NCBI RefSeq assembly: GCF_000826525.2
Contig: NZ_LN651331.1
Coordinates: 404,323-468,322, forward strand
Reading direction: 5' to 3'
Length of the DNA stretch: 64,000 nt
From: Mobilicoccus massiliensis
Lineage (GTDB): Bacteria; Actinomycetota; Actinomycetes; Actinomycetales; Dermatophilaceae
This document shows positions 25,700 to 35,155 of the stretch, one piece after another; the first letter of the stretch is position 1, and each line of letters begins with the position of its first letter. The position numbers were made by a program, and so were the translations under genes. The notes under the pieces are model-generated. The model worked only from the letters and a program-made list of their open reading frames with translations, did not search any database and was not told where the DNA came from.

Positions 25700-27196
25700 T
25701 CAGGCGTCGCGCGGCAGCTCGCGTTTGAGGATCTTGCCGGTCGCGCCCTTGGGGAGGGTCTCGATGATGCGCACGACCCGCGGGTACTTGTACGCGGCGA
25801 CTCGGGCCTTGACGAACGCCCGTACCTCGTCGGGGTCGAGCATGGCGCCGTCGCGGGCCACGACGTACGCGCCCACCTCCTCGCCGTAGTGGTCGTCGTG
25901 CATCCCCACGACCGCGACCTCGGCGATGCCGGGGTGCTCGTACAGCACCTCTTCGATCTCCCGCGGGTACACGTTGTAGCCGCCACGGATGATGAGGTCC
26001 TTGGCCCGGTCGACGATGTAGTAGTACCCGTCCTCGTCCACGCGCGCGAGATCGCCCGAACGGAACCAGCCCTCGTCATCGAGTACCGCCGCCGTGGCCT
26101 CGGGCTTGTTCCAGTAGCCGCGCATGACGTTCTCGCCCCGGATGGCGATCTCACCGATGTCCGACGGGCCGGTGGACTCCACGTCGTCGGCGACCGGCAC
26201 CAGGCGCATCTCCACACCGCGCACGGGGAGGCCGATGGAACCCGGCTTGCGTTCGCGGTCGGGGTGGTTGAACGAGGCGACGGGTGAGGTCTCCGACAGC
26301 CCGTAGCCCTCGAGGATGATGCACCGGAACCGCTGCTCGAAGCGGCGCATGAGCTCGACGGGCATCGACGAGCCACCGCTGATGCAGCGCCGCAACGACG
26401 AGACACCGAGATCGGCGTCATCTCCTCGAGAGGACGCCTCGGCGAGCAGCGCGCCGTACATCGTGGGCACACCGATGAACACGGTCACCGAGTCACGCCC
26501 GAGCATGTCGAGGGCTCGGCCCGGCTCGAACCGCGGGATGAGGGTGAGGGTGCTGCCCGCGGCGATCGAGAGGTTGAGCGCGCACGTCATGCCGAAGACG
26601 TGGAACAACGGCAGACACCCCATGATGACGTCGTCCTCGGTGATCTCCAGGAGGGTCTCGGCCGCCATGATCTGGTTGGACTGCAGGTTGCGGTGGCGCA
26701 ACTCGGCGCCCTTCGGCGACCCGGTCGTCCCGGAGGTGTAGAGCAGGACCGCGGTGTCGTCGTCGTCCCGGTCCTCGACGCGTGGGTCGGGCTCGGTCGA
26801 GGCGAGCACCTGCGGCAGGGTGCCGACGCCGAGGAACTCCACCCCGAGCTCGGCCGCGGCCTCGGGGGCCTCCGAACCCGGCAGACCGATGAGGATCCTC
26901 GCGCCCGTGTCCTCGAGGTAGTACCGCACCTCGCGGTACTTGAACAGCGGGTTCATCGGCACCGCGATCGCGCCGACGGCCAGCGCCCCGTAGAACACGA
27001 CGGCGAACGCCGGAATGTTCGGCAGACTGAGCGCCACCCGATCCCCCGGCTCGACTCCCCGCGACCGCAGGTGGGCCGCGAACCGCGCGACGGCGTCGGC
27101 GAGCTGCGTGTACGTCCACACCTCGTCGTCCTGTTTGAGGGCGATCGCGTCGGGCAGACGCTCGGCGGTGCGGGTGAGGTTGCTGGCGAGGTTCAT
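25700..27196 (-). CDS. AMP-forming acyl-CoA synthetase (long-chain fatty acid-CoA ligase-like)
   Basis: 498 residues. ATP-binding motif LLYTSGTTGSPKGAEL, EGYGLSETSPVASFN, the SGDLARVDEDGYYYIVDRAKD hinge and catalytic Lys in PKGATGKILKRELP are intact. It adenylates a carboxylic acid and transfers it to CoA; chain length is not predictable. AAGGGAG lies upstream of the ATG. It lies 84 bp downstream of alr on the same strand, but no functional link to the ornithine pathway is evident. Confidence 0.92.
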   Translation of the reverse strand: MNLASNLTRTAERLPDAIALKQDDEVWTYTQLADAVARFAAHLRSRGVEPGDRVALSLPNIPAFAVVFYGALAVGAIAVPMNPLFKYREVRYYLEDTGARILIGLPGSEAPEAAAELGVEFLGVGTLPQVLASTEPDPRVEDRDDDDTAVLLYTSGTTGSPKGAELRHRNLQSNQIMAAETLLEITEDDVIMGCLPLFHVFGMTCALNLSIAAGSTLTLIPRFEPGRALDMLGRDSVTVFIGVPTMYGALLAEASSRGDDADLGVSSLRRCISGGSSMPVELMRRFEQRFRCIILEGYGLSETSPVASFNHPDRERKPGSIGLPVRGVEMRLVPVADDVESTGPSDIGEIAIRGENVMRGYWNKPEATAAVLDDEGWFRSGDLARVDEDGYYYIVDRAKDLIIRGGYNVYPREIEEVLYEHPGIAEVAVVGMHDDHYGEEVGAYVVARDGAMLDPDEVRAFVKARVAAYKYPRVVRIIETLPKGATGKILKRELPRDA

Positions 27197-27280
27197 GCAC
27201 GACTCCCTTGTCGTCGACGGGTAACCGCAGAGTAACCACGAGGCGGAACACCGTCGACAGCCGCTCGTCTGCGTCGCGTC

Positions 27281-28435
27281 CTAGCGCGTGGAGGGCTCCT
27301 GCGCATCGAACGCCCCGGTGTAGATCCGAGCGACGCGCGGGGCCACGCCGCAGGTGATCTCGTAGCTGATCGTGCCGAGCCCCGCCGCCATGTCGTCGGC
27401 GGTGTAGGAGAGCTCCCCACTCTCGCCGAGGAGGACGACCTCGTCGCCGACCGCGACGACGGGCTGGGGGCCGGCGTCGAACATCGTCTGGTCCATGCAC
27501 ACCCGTCCGACGATCGGGTACCGGGCGCCGCCCACGAGGACGTGACCGGTGTTGCTCAGGTGGCGGTCGTAGCCGTCGGCGTAGCCCACGGGAATCGTCG
27601 CGATCCACGTCTGTCGATCGGCGGTCCACGTGCAGCCGTAACCGACGGTCTCCCCCACCTCGACGGGCTTGAGGAACGAGATGCGCGTGACCCACCTGGC
27701 CGCGGGCCGCAGGTCGATGGTGCGCGGCGTCGTCGAGTCCGGGTAGTAGCCGTACGACATGATCCCCGGGCGCACCATCCCGCGCCAGGCTCGCGGGTGT
27801 GCGAGCACGGCGCCGGAGTTCGACAGGTGCACCAACTCCACCTCACGGCCGATCCGCTCCTCGATCGCGGCCACGGCCGCCTCGAACCGGTCGATCTGGG
27901 CGTCGGTGAACGCGTCCCGGGCCGGGGCGTCGCTCACGGGAAAATGCGTGAAGACCCCGAGCAGGTGCAGGTGCGGCGACCGCTCGATGCGCTCGGCGAG
28001 CTCGGGAGCGACCGCGGCGGCGGCGCCGATGCGGCCCATGCCGGTCTCGATCTTCAGGTGCACCGGCGCCCGCACGCCCCGGGCCGCCGCGGCCGCCTCC
28101 ACCGCGTCGATGCCCTCGGCGCCGACGACCGCGAGCTCGAGGTCGTGCTCGAGGGCCGCGTCGATCTCCTCCTCGAAGGCGTGCGAGAGCTTGAGGATCG
28201 GCAGCCGGATCCCCGCCTCCCGCAACTCGATGCCCTCCGGCACCGTGGCGACGCCGAAGCGATCCACGAGGCCGGCCGCCTCGACGTCGCGCGCGACCGC
28301 CACCGCGCCGTGCCCGTAGGCGTTGCCCTTGACCGCCATGCACACGCGCACGTCGGGACCGACCGCCGCGCGAACGCCCTCGAGGTTGTGGCGAACGGCC
28401 TCGAGATCCACCTGCAGGTGGGTCTGGTACAGCAT
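27281..28435 (-). CDS. alr: Alanine racemase
   Basis: 384 residues, fold-type III PLP enzyme. The PLP lysine is in VKGNAYGHGAV (near residue 40); the second catalytic Tyr lies in ETVGYGCTW, followed by IPVGYADGYDRH and GRVCMDQ. ATG 28435 is chosen for GGGAGG 5 nt upstream; ATG 28459 lacks a ribosome-binding site. It is the last gene of the ornithine-degradation operon. The thiolase OrtAB is known to release D-alanine, so here it probably converts that to L-alanine, besides or instead of serving peptidoglycan. Confidence 0.93.
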   Translation of the reverse strand: MLYQTHLQVDLEAVRHNLEGVRAAVGPDVRVCMAVKGNAYGHGAVAVARDVEAAGLVDRFGVATVPEGIELREAGIRLPILKLSHAFEEEIDAALEHDLELAVVGAEGIDAVEAAAAARGVRAPVHLKIETGMGRIGAAAAVAPELAERIERSPHLHLLGVFTHFPVSDAPARDAFTDAQIDRFEAAVAAIEERIGREVELVHLSNSGAVLAHPRAWRGMVRPGIMSYGYYPDSTTPRTIDLRPAARWVTRISFLKPVEVGETVGYGCTWTADRQTWIATIPVGYADGYDRHLSNTGHVLVGGARYPIVGRVCMDQTMFDAGPQPVVAVGDEVVLLGESGELSYTADDMAAGLGTISYEITCGVAPRVARIYTGAFDAQEPSTR

Positions 28436-28506
28436 CGGTGCCTCCCGTGGTGATCCCATGGTGTGCGCAAGGTGGTCGCGCGGTGTTCGCGAGGTGGCCG
28501 GGCGCG

Positions 28507-29586
28507 TCAGCCGCGGCGGACGATCTTCTCGACGTAGGGGGAGGTCGCGAGCCCGAGCAACGCGCCGTAGTTCGGGGTGAACGACACCTCGCTGCCGAGG
28601 CGCACCTCGGTCGTGGCGTCCTCCACGTCGAGGATGAGGTGGTCGCTGCTGCCGCCGATGACGCGGATGCCCGGGTCGTGCGGGAGGATGCCGTCGACGC
28701 TCGTGTCCTGGCGGCCGATGTTGCAGATCGCGCGCAGCCGCATGCCACGGTCGTCGAACTCGACGGTCTCGCCGAACGCGTTCTGCGCGCGCAGTCCGAT
28801 CGGCACCGAGGGTTTGCGTTCGAGCTCGACGATCTCGGCGACGAGCCGCACCGTGTCCTGGCGGGTGCCCGGCCAGTCGCTGCGGTCGAGCACGTTGCTC
28901 CCGAGGATCACGGTTTCACCGATGCGGAAGTGGTTGATCTCGGCCGGCATGTCGCCGCTCGCGAGCAACGGCAGGCTCGAGGAGTTCCCCCCGGAGATGA
29001 GGCCGAGCTCCAGGCCGCTGGCCTCACGGCACGAGTCGCGAACGTCCACGAGCATCCGCATGTTCTCCACACTCGGGATGACGCCGCCGTAGCACGCGAG
29101 GTTGGCGCCGACGCCGATGAGCTCGAGGTTGGGCAGTGCTGCCGCGGCCTCGGCGACCTTGGCGGCGTGATCCGGCCAGACGCCCTCGCGCAGATCACCC
29201 ACGTCGATCATGAGCACCGCCTGGTGCGTGACGCCGAGCATGCGTGCCGCGTCCGAGAGCACCTGCAGGCTGCCCAGGCTGCTGTTGAGCGTGATGTCGG
29301 CGTAGCGGACGATGTCGTGCGCCGCCGACGGGGTCGGGATGCGCAGCAGCATCGACGGCCGCTCCAGACCGAGCGCGGCGATCGACGTGAGGTTCTGGAT
29401 GCGGGAGTCCGCGACCATGTCGGCGCCGGCACCGACCATCGCGTGGACGACCTCCGGGTGCGCGCACACCACCTTGCCGACCGCCGCGACCTGCGCCCCA
29501 TGGGCGTGGCACAGGTCGTAGACGACCCGGGCGTTCTCGGCGATGCGGTCGGGGTAGATCTCGAGCCGCGGAGTCTGCGCGATCAT
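28507..29586 (-). CDS. orr: Ornithine racemase (PLP-dependent)
   Basis: 359 residues of the alanine-racemase-N fold, in the Orr/YhfX branch. The likely PLP lysine is in VAAVGKVVCAHPEVV (about residue 37), with MIDVGDLREGVW, ELIGVGANLACYGG and LISGGNSSSLP typical of ornithine/lysine racemases. It converts L-ornithine to D-ornithine, the substrate of OraSE, whose genes are just upstream. Distinct from the true alanine racemase that follows it. Start at ATG 29586. Confidence 0.88.
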   Translation of the reverse strand: MIAQTPRLEIYPDRIAENARVVYDLCHAHGAQVAAVGKVVCAHPEVVHAMVGAGADMVADSRIQNLTSIAALGLERPSMLLRIPTPSAAHDIVRYADITLNSSLGSLQVLSDAARMLGVTHQAVLMIDVGDLREGVWPDHAAKVAEAAAALPNLELIGVGANLACYGGVIPSVENMRMLVDVRDSCREASGLELGLISGGNSSSLPLLASGDMPAEINHFRIGETVILGSNVLDRSDWPGTRQDTVRLVAEIVELERKPSVPIGLRAQNAFGETVEFDDRGMRLRAICNIGRQDTSVDGILPHDPGIRVIGGSSDHLILDVEDATTEVRLGSEVSFTPNYGALLGLATSPYVEKIVRRG

Positions 29587-29656
29587 CGGTGTCCTTCGTA
29601 CGTGTCGTTGCGTATCGGGTCGTGCGTGTCGGGCGAGGTGCCGACGAGGTCCGGCC

Positions 29657-31033
29657 TCAGCCGTCGAGTTCGGATCGGGCCCACGCCGCGAACGAGGCGG
29701 CGACCTCGTCGGGGTAGGTGTGGGCGAGTGTCCCCATCGCGGAGAACAGGTACCCGCGGTCGACGAGGATGCGTGCCTCCGGTGAGGGCAGCAGCGAGGT
29801 GACGCCTCCGCGCGTCGACGGTCCCAGGCACACGCCGCGCAGGATCTCCTCACCGCCCGGCACCTGGGTGAGCGCGCCACCGGTGGCGACGACGTACTCG
29901 ACCGCCGTGAGGTCCTTGCCCTTGACGACCTGCTTCTTGCCGCTCGGCGTGAACAGATCGGTGAGGGTGCCGGCGTGGCGGCGGATGCCGAGGTCGACCG
30001 CCCGCTCGGCGAGCCAGTGCGTGATCGCGATCTCGGCCTCGCTGCTCGGCATGGCCCGCAGGTGTTCCAGGCGCGCCTGCGCCTCCTCGTCGCCGGCGGC
30101 CACGTTCGCCGCGTTGACGTACACGCCGAGGTCGCCCTCGACGGTCCGTTTGGCCGTCGGCTCCGGTTCCAGCGCCTTGGCGGCGAACTCGACGCTGCCC
30201 TCGGTGACCGAGTGGATGTCGGTGGTCGCGCCGCCGACGTCGATGACGACGACGTCGCCGACCGCCTCCGCGAACAACTCGGCGCCCTTGAGCACAGCAC
30301 CGGGAGTCGGCAGGATCTCGGCGTCGGTGAAGTCGCGCAGCCGCGCCATCCCCGGCGCGTGCGTGATGTGCGCGTTGAACACCTCGTGGATGAGGGTGCG
30401 CAACGGCGCGATGTTGAGCACGTCGACCTCGGGGAACACGTTGTCGGCGAGCAGCACCTCGACCCGGGCGTCACCGAACACCGACGTCACCGGCCGTCGC
30501 AGCGCCGAGTTCCCGGCGTACACGACCGGCGTGGCCCGCTCCCCCGCCTCCCGCTGCTCACGCAACAGCCCGGCGAGCAACTCGGCGTTGCGCAGGACCA
30601 CACCCCGCTCACCGCCGTCGACGCCACCCGCGAGCAGCACGACGTTCGGACGGACCTCCCGGATCTCCTCCAGGTCGTACCCCGCCAACGGCCCGGCCGT
30701 CACCATCGTGACGATCGCGCCCGCACCCAGCGAGGCCTCCCGCGCCGCCCGAGCGGTCATGCTCACCGTCAACCCGTGCACCGTCATCCGCAGACCACCC
30801 GCGGCCGAGGAGTTCACGTGCGTCTCCACCGACCCCGGCTCCGGACCGCCCGCCACCCGGCATGCCTCCATCGCCGCGTCGATGCCGATCCCGACATCGC
30901 CCTCGTCCACCGACGTCGGCGCGAACCCCTGCGCGAGGGGGCGAAAGACCCCCTCGCGCAGTTCGAAGGCGTTGACCTTCGTGATGGTGGATCCGACTTC
31001 CACCGTCAGGATGGTGCCGGGACGATCCGTCAC
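29657..31033 (-). CDS. GlmL/MutL-family protein, aminomutase reactivating ATPase
   Basis: 458 residues of the actin/Hsp70-like ATPase (ASKHA) fold. Phosphate-1 motif VEVGSTITKVNAFE at the N-terminus and phosphate-2 motif VVIDVGGATTDIHSV are clear. GlmL/MutL homologues accompany B12 mutases such as glutamate mutase and D-ornithine aminomutase, where they are thought to chaperone or reactivate the enzyme. It overlaps the end of oraE by 4 nt (ATGA), supporting that role. Confidence 0.9.
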   Translation of the reverse strand: MTDRPGTILTVEVGSTITKVNAFELREGVFRPLAQGFAPTSVDEGDVGIGIDAAMEACRVAGGPEPGSVETHVNSSAAGGLRMTVHGLTVSMTARAAREASLGAGAIVTMVTAGPLAGYDLEEIREVRPNVVLLAGGVDGGERGVVLRNAELLAGLLREQREAGERATPVVYAGNSALRRPVTSVFGDARVEVLLADNVFPEVDVLNIAPLRTLIHEVFNAHITHAPGMARLRDFTDAEILPTPGAVLKGAELFAEAVGDVVVIDVGGATTDIHSVTEGSVEFAAKALEPEPTAKRTVEGDLGVYVNAANVAAGDEEAQARLEHLRAMPSSEAEIAITHWLAERAVDLGIRRHAGTLTDLFTPSGKKQVVKGKDLTAVEYVVATGGALTQVPGGEEILRGVCLGPSTRGGVTSLLPSPEARILVDRGYLFSAMGTLAHTYPDEVAASFAAWARSELDG

Positions 31034-33258
31034 TCCGCACCTTCCCGCGCACGCAGGGCCTTGACCATCGCGTCGACGACCATGATGCCCTTGGTGCCGC
31101 GGCCGAACGTGGCGTCCAGGCCCGTCTCGGCCGCCATCTCACGGCTCACCTGGGTGCCGCCGGCGATGAGGACGAGATCGTCCCGCACGCCCTTCTCCAC
31201 CGCCAGCTCGTGCAACCGCTTCATCATCGTGCGGTGCACGTCGTTGTGGCTGATGATCGTCGAGATGAGGATCGCCTGGGCACCGGTCTCGATCGCCGCG
31301 TCGACGAGCTTGGTCAACGGCACCGACGTGCCGAGGTAGTCGTACTTGACGCCGTACTTCTCGATGCCACCGTGCTTGATGTCGAGGATCTCGCGCAGAC
31401 CCACGCTGTGCTCGTCCTCACCGACCGTGCCGGCGACGACGCGCAGACCACGGGCCTTGACCTCCTCGCGCAGCTCGTCCTCGGGCAGCAGCACCTCCTT
31501 CTCGGGGATGTGCAGGCTGCCGCGGTCGATCGCGAACTCGACCTTGCCCTTGACCTCGACGAACGTGCCCTCGCTCGGGTGCATCGGCTCGATGTTGACG
31601 ACCTCCGGGTCGGCCAGACCCATCTTCTTCGCCATCTCGATCGCGTAGACCTCGGTGATGTCGACGTTCTCGGGCACGAAGAGCTGGATGAGCACCGTGC
31701 CGTCACCGGCCCACTCGGCCTCGGGCTTGATCTGTCCGCCCTTGCGGAACGGCAGGGTCTTCTCCAGGCGGGCCTCCGCCGAGTCCGCGGGGTCGAGCTC
31801 GTCGATGTAGACGATCTTCTCCGGGTGCTCGAGGGTGTCGCCACCGATCGCGTCCTCGGGCCTGGTGACACCCTTCTCCGCGAGCCACGCCGGGATCGTG
31901 TTGTCACCGAAGTGGCAGCTCACCGGGGCGAAGTAGTCCTCGTCGCGCTCGACGATCGAACCGGCACCCACACCACCGTCGCCCGCGCGGGCGATGCCGT
32001 CGCCGTTGCGCTCGGGGTAGCGGGCGGAGTCGACGAAGAACCCCGCCTCGACCGCGGCGAAGTAGCCGCCGATGTCGATGGCCTCCTCGAGGAACGCGAC
32101 CGAACGCACCTTGAGGTCGTGCACCATCTCGCCGAGCGGGCCCTCCTTGTCGAGGCGCAGCAGCTCGTTGATGCCGTCGAGGGCCGACCACGTCTGCTTG
32201 ACCGTCTGCAGGCCGCGGACGTTGTTGTAGTGCCAGGGCACGTTGCGGCCCTCGTCGGGCGTGATCGTCGACTGGATGTCTGCGCTGGTCAGCATAGAGA
32301 TGAGCGTGTCGACCGTGTGCGTACGCACGGCCTCCTCGATGTTCGCCTCGATGTACCGGGTGTTCTGCTGGGCGCGGAACTTGTAGTCGGAGAAGAAGTC
32401 CCGCAGCGCCACCGCGTACGGCAGGTCGAACCACAGCTTGGGCGCGGGCGGGCTGTTCGGCGGCACCGTCGAGAGCCCGATGAGGTCCTTCGGCATGCCG
32501 ACGAGCTCGGAGAACGCCGTGTTGATGCCGTGCTGCACCATGAGCTCCGGCATGACGAGCCAGCCGGCCTTCGCGGTCGCGTTGGCGTTGTGCGCACCGT
32601 CGATCTGGAAGATGTGCGCGCCGCTCATCACCCTCTTGGCCTCGGCGGCGTCGACGAAGCTGCGGTACATGTTCACGTTGCGGTACAGGACGTTGTACTG
32701 CGGGTCCTGGTGCGCGCCGTTGATGCCCTCCTCGGCGAAGAGGACGGCCACCTCCGGCCCGGCGACGCCGGAGACGTAGGAGTGGAAGTTGATCGGCCGG
32801 CCGACCTCGTCCTCGATCGCGTCACAGGCCTTGCGGGAGGCGCGGATCTGCTTGCGGGTGATCGGCACACCGCCGATGCCCTCGGGGGTGCCCTCGAGCA
32901 GACCGTCGATGTGGGACTGGCCGGTCGTGCGGATGACCATGAGGTGGTCGGCGCCGTGCCAGGCGGCCATGCGCATGCGGCGCACGTCGTCCTCGAAACG
33001 GCCCGAGGCGATCTCGGTGGTGACGACGCACTTGGGCTGCGGGTCGATGTCGCCGAAGTACTCCGAGGCGGGCAGGCCGAGGGAGTTCTTCAGCGGGGTC
33101 GACATGTCGCGGAAGTGGAACGGGCCCATGTCGACGCCCTCGGCGGGCACGTCACGCCAGGTCCAGCCCTTGCGGCGGGGGCGGTAGTTCTCGAGGTCGT
33201 CGAGCAGGTTCTCGACGTCGAGCTTGGTGTTGGGCTCCAGGGGTCCGAAGTCGCTCAT
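31030..33258 (-). CDS. oraE: D-ornithine 4,5-aminomutase, large (B12/PLP-binding) subunit
   Basis: 742 residues, near the length of clostridial OraE. The N-terminal TIM barrel includes RMAAWHGADHLMVIRTTGQSH; the C-terminal Rossmann domain holds the cobalamin motif DEHSVG (His617) and, 11 residues on, Lys628 in DIKHGG. That spacing equals His618/Lys629 in the characterised Clostridium sticklandii enzyme, where they bind cobalt and PLP. Converts D-ornithine to (2R,4S)-2,4-diaminopentanoate with OraS. Directly downstream of oraS, with the reactivase gene overlapping its 3' end. Confidence 0.96.
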   Translation of the reverse strand: MSDFGPLEPNTKLDVENLLDDLENYRPRRKGWTWRDVPAEGVDMGPFHFRDMSTPLKNSLGLPASEYFGDIDPQPKCVVTTEIASGRFEDDVRRMRMAAWHGADHLMVIRTTGQSHIDGLLEGTPEGIGGVPITRKQIRASRKACDAIEDEVGRPINFHSYVSGVAGPEVAVLFAEEGINGAHQDPQYNVLYRNVNMYRSFVDAAEAKRVMSGAHIFQIDGAHNANATAKAGWLVMPELMVQHGINTAFSELVGMPKDLIGLSTVPPNSPPAPKLWFDLPYAVALRDFFSDYKFRAQQNTRYIEANIEEAVRTHTVDTLISMLTSADIQSTITPDEGRNVPWHYNNVRGLQTVKQTWSALDGINELLRLDKEGPLGEMVHDLKVRSVAFLEEAIDIGGYFAAVEAGFFVDSARYPERNGDGIARAGDGGVGAGSIVERDEDYFAPVSCHFGDNTIPAWLAEKGVTRPEDAIGGDTLEHPEKIVYIDELDPADSAEARLEKTLPFRKGGQIKPEAEWAGDGTVLIQLFVPENVDITEVYAIEMAKKMGLADPEVVNIEPMHPSEGTFVEVKGKVEFAIDRGSLHIPEKEVLLPEDELREEVKARGLRVVAGTVGEDEHSVGLREILDIKHGGIEKYGVKYDYLGTSVPLTKLVDAAIETGAQAILISTIISHNDVHRTMMKRLHELAVEKGVRDDLVLIAGGTQVSREMAAETGLDATFGRGTKGIMVVDAMVKALRAREGAE

Positions 33259-33263
33259 GGGGC

Positions 33264-33701
33264 TCACTTCCCTTCGAAGAGTCCGGTGAGGACGCTCGGG
33301 TCCTCGGAGATGCGGGCGGCCGCGTCGCGCACGTCGAGGCCGTACTTGTCGCCCACCTTGAGCACGACGTGACCGGCGCCCTTGCCGAGCAGCCCGGCCT
33401 CGGCGATCGCGTCGACGACCCCGTGGCTGCTCACCGAGTCGATGCCCATGCGCAGCAGCACCGACCGCTCGATCGACGGGCTCGTGTGCGTGCGGGCGAG
33501 GTCGACGACCGGCGTCATCATCTGGCGGGTGAGATCCCAGAAGCGGGTCTTGAGCTCCTCGTCGGAGAGCGTGGCGAGCTCCTCGACCCGGGCGTTCATG
33601 CGCGCGGTGCGCTCGGCCGAGTCGGGAGCGGTGGGCTCGGGAGTGTCGGGGCCCTCGCCAGGGGCCGGCGTCAAGGGGGATCCGGCAGTGCTGTCGGTCA
33701 T
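33264..33701 (-). CDS. oraS: D-ornithine 4,5-aminomutase, small subunit
   Basis: 145 residues, longer than the ~121 of clostridial OraS because of a Pro/Thr/Glu-rich N-terminal extension before MNARVEELATLSDEEL. The conserved body contains TRFWDLTRQMMTPVVDLARTHTSPSIERSVLLRMG and LLGKGAGHVVLK. It forms the heterodimer with OraE. ATG 33701 lies 2 nt after the ortB stop. A Met 34 codons in would give a 111-residue protein if the extension is not translated. Confidence 0.92.
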   Translation of the reverse strand: MTDSTAGSPLTPAPGEGPDTPEPTAPDSAERTARMNARVEELATLSDEELKTRFWDLTRQMMTPVVDLARTHTSPSIERSVLLRMGIDSVSSHGVVDAIAEAGLLGKGAGHVVLKVGDKYGLDVRDAAARISEDPSVLTGLFEGK

Positions 33702-33703
33702 CG

Positions 33704-35155
33704 TCAACCCTCCGTGCTGCTGGTGCCGGTCTGGCCGGCGAGGTCGGTGAGCGCCTGGCGGACCCAGGCCTCGTCGGTGTTGGTGTCGGCGGCCACGAAG
33801 TCGATGTCGACATCGCTCCATTCGGCCGCGGGGAGACGCTTGAGCGCGTTCTTCACGTAGCTGCGGCGCACCTTCTCGAGGTCCTGCGCCCTGCCCTGCA
33901 CCTGGTCGAGGCGCTCGGGCAGAACGATGACCTTGCCGGGCACGTTGTCCCGCGGGTCGCCGACGCGCACCTCGATGCCGTTCTCGCGGGCGAAGCCGAG
34001 TTGACGGTTGTGGTGCTTGCCGGCGCCGGTGTACTCGGTCTCCTGGACGACGACGATCTCGTCGCGGTCCATCTCGGCGGCGAGCGCGACGGCGGCGGTG
34101 ACGCTGGTGTTGCCGGCCGGGCCGCGTTCGATGCCTTCGAGCTTGGTGAGCAGTTCGGTGATGTAGAAGACCTCCCCCTGGGTGACCAGGTGGTAGGCGT
34201 CCATGTACCGCAGGGCGCGGGCGGCGTTGCGGGGCACGTCGGTGCGGTCGGGCCAGGTGGCGAACGGGATGCCGAACCCGGTGTGGCCGGTGGTGAACGA
34301 CTTGCGGTTGAAGTCGGTGTCGCTGCCCATGTGCAGGCCCGACAGGTCGACCGAACAGGCGATGACCTCGGTCTCGGTCGCGCCCGCAAGCTCGAGGCCG
34401 CGGGCGGTGCCGGTGAGGTTGCCGCCGCCGGCCTGGGTGACGACCACGGCCTCGGGGTGCTTGCCGTACGCCTGCTGCACCTGGTTCGCGATCTCGGCGC
34501 CGAGGGTCTCGACGCCGCGGATGCCGAACGGCGTGTACAGGCTGGCGTTGAAGAATCCGGTGCGTTCGAGCGTGACGAGCATCTGGTAGAAGAGCTCGGG
34601 CCCGACCGAGAGCTTCTGCACCTCGGCGCCGTAGGCCTCGCAGGCCCGCGACTTCTCGACGATCTCGGGCTGGCCGACGCCGCGGGAGTCGAAGACCTCC
34701 TGCAGCACGATGCACTTCAGACGCCGCATCGCCGCCTGGCTCGCGACGCCCGCACCGTAGTTGCCCGAGGTCGCCGTGGCGACGCCCTCGTATCCCCGTC
34801 GCTGCGCCTCGTAGCAGCTCACCGACGCACGACGGGCCTTGAACGAGCCCGAGGCGTTGGCGGCCTCGTCCTTGAGCAGGATGCGCGCGCCCTTGCCCGG
34901 GCCGGCGAACTCGCGGACGGCCCCGGTGAGGTTGCGCAGTTCGTACAGCGGCGTGTTGCCGACCTTGGTCTCGGCCTGGATGCGCGCGATGTCCTCGAGC
35001 GTGTAGTCACCGCCCGCCATCATCCGCTCGTAGTCGAACGCGAGGGGGGTGAGCTCGAAATCGTCGTAGTCGATGCCGAGGCTCGACTTCATGATCTCGT
35101 TCTTGCGTGCCATCACCGCGTCGTAGGACATGTCGCGACCGGCGTCGATGCTCAT
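33704..35155 (-). CDS. ortB: 2-amino-4-oxopentanoate thiolase, beta subunit
   Basis: 483 residues, fold-type II PLP enzyme related to threonine synthase. The PLP lysine is in NASGSFKARRAS; VVVTQAGGGNLTGTARG is the phosphate-binding glycine loop. With OrtA it thiolytically cleaves 2-amino-4-oxopentanoate with CoA to acetyl-CoA and alanine. Its ATG overlaps the ortA stop by 4 nt. Confidence 0.93.
   Translation of the reverse strand: MSIDAGRDMSYDAVMARKNEIMKSSLGIDYDDFELTPLAFDYERMMAGGDYTLEDIARIQAETKVGNTPLYELRNLTGAVREFAGPGKGARILLKDEAANASGSFKARRASVSCYEAQRRGYEGVATATSGNYGAGVASQAAMRRLKCIVLQEVFDSRGVGQPEIVEKSRACEAYGAEVQKLSVGPELFYQMLVTLERTGFFNASLYTPFGIRGVETLGAEIANQVQQAYGKHPEAVVVTQAGGGNLTGTARGLELAGATETEVIACSVDLSGLHMGSDTDFNRKSFTTGHTGFGIPFATWPDRTDVPRNAARALRYMDAYHLVTQGEVFYITELLTKLEGIERGPAGNTSVTAAVALAAEMDRDEIVVVQETEYTGAGKHHNRQLGFARENGIEVRVGDPRDNVPGKVIVLPERLDQVQGRAQDLEKVRRSYVKNALKRLPAAEWSDVDIDFVAADTNTDEAWVRQALTDLAGQTGTSSTEG

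Noticed and set aside
25700..27196. Acyl-CoA ligase as the ninth gene of the ornithine pathway
   Set aside because: Same strand and close to alr, but the pathway already yields acetyl-CoA, the ligase is a generic long-chain type, and it has its own ribosome-binding site after an 84-bp gap.
31210..33372. 720-codon plus-strand open frame
   Set aside because: Antisense shadow of oraE; biased Val/Asp/Leu/Arg composition and no recognised motif.
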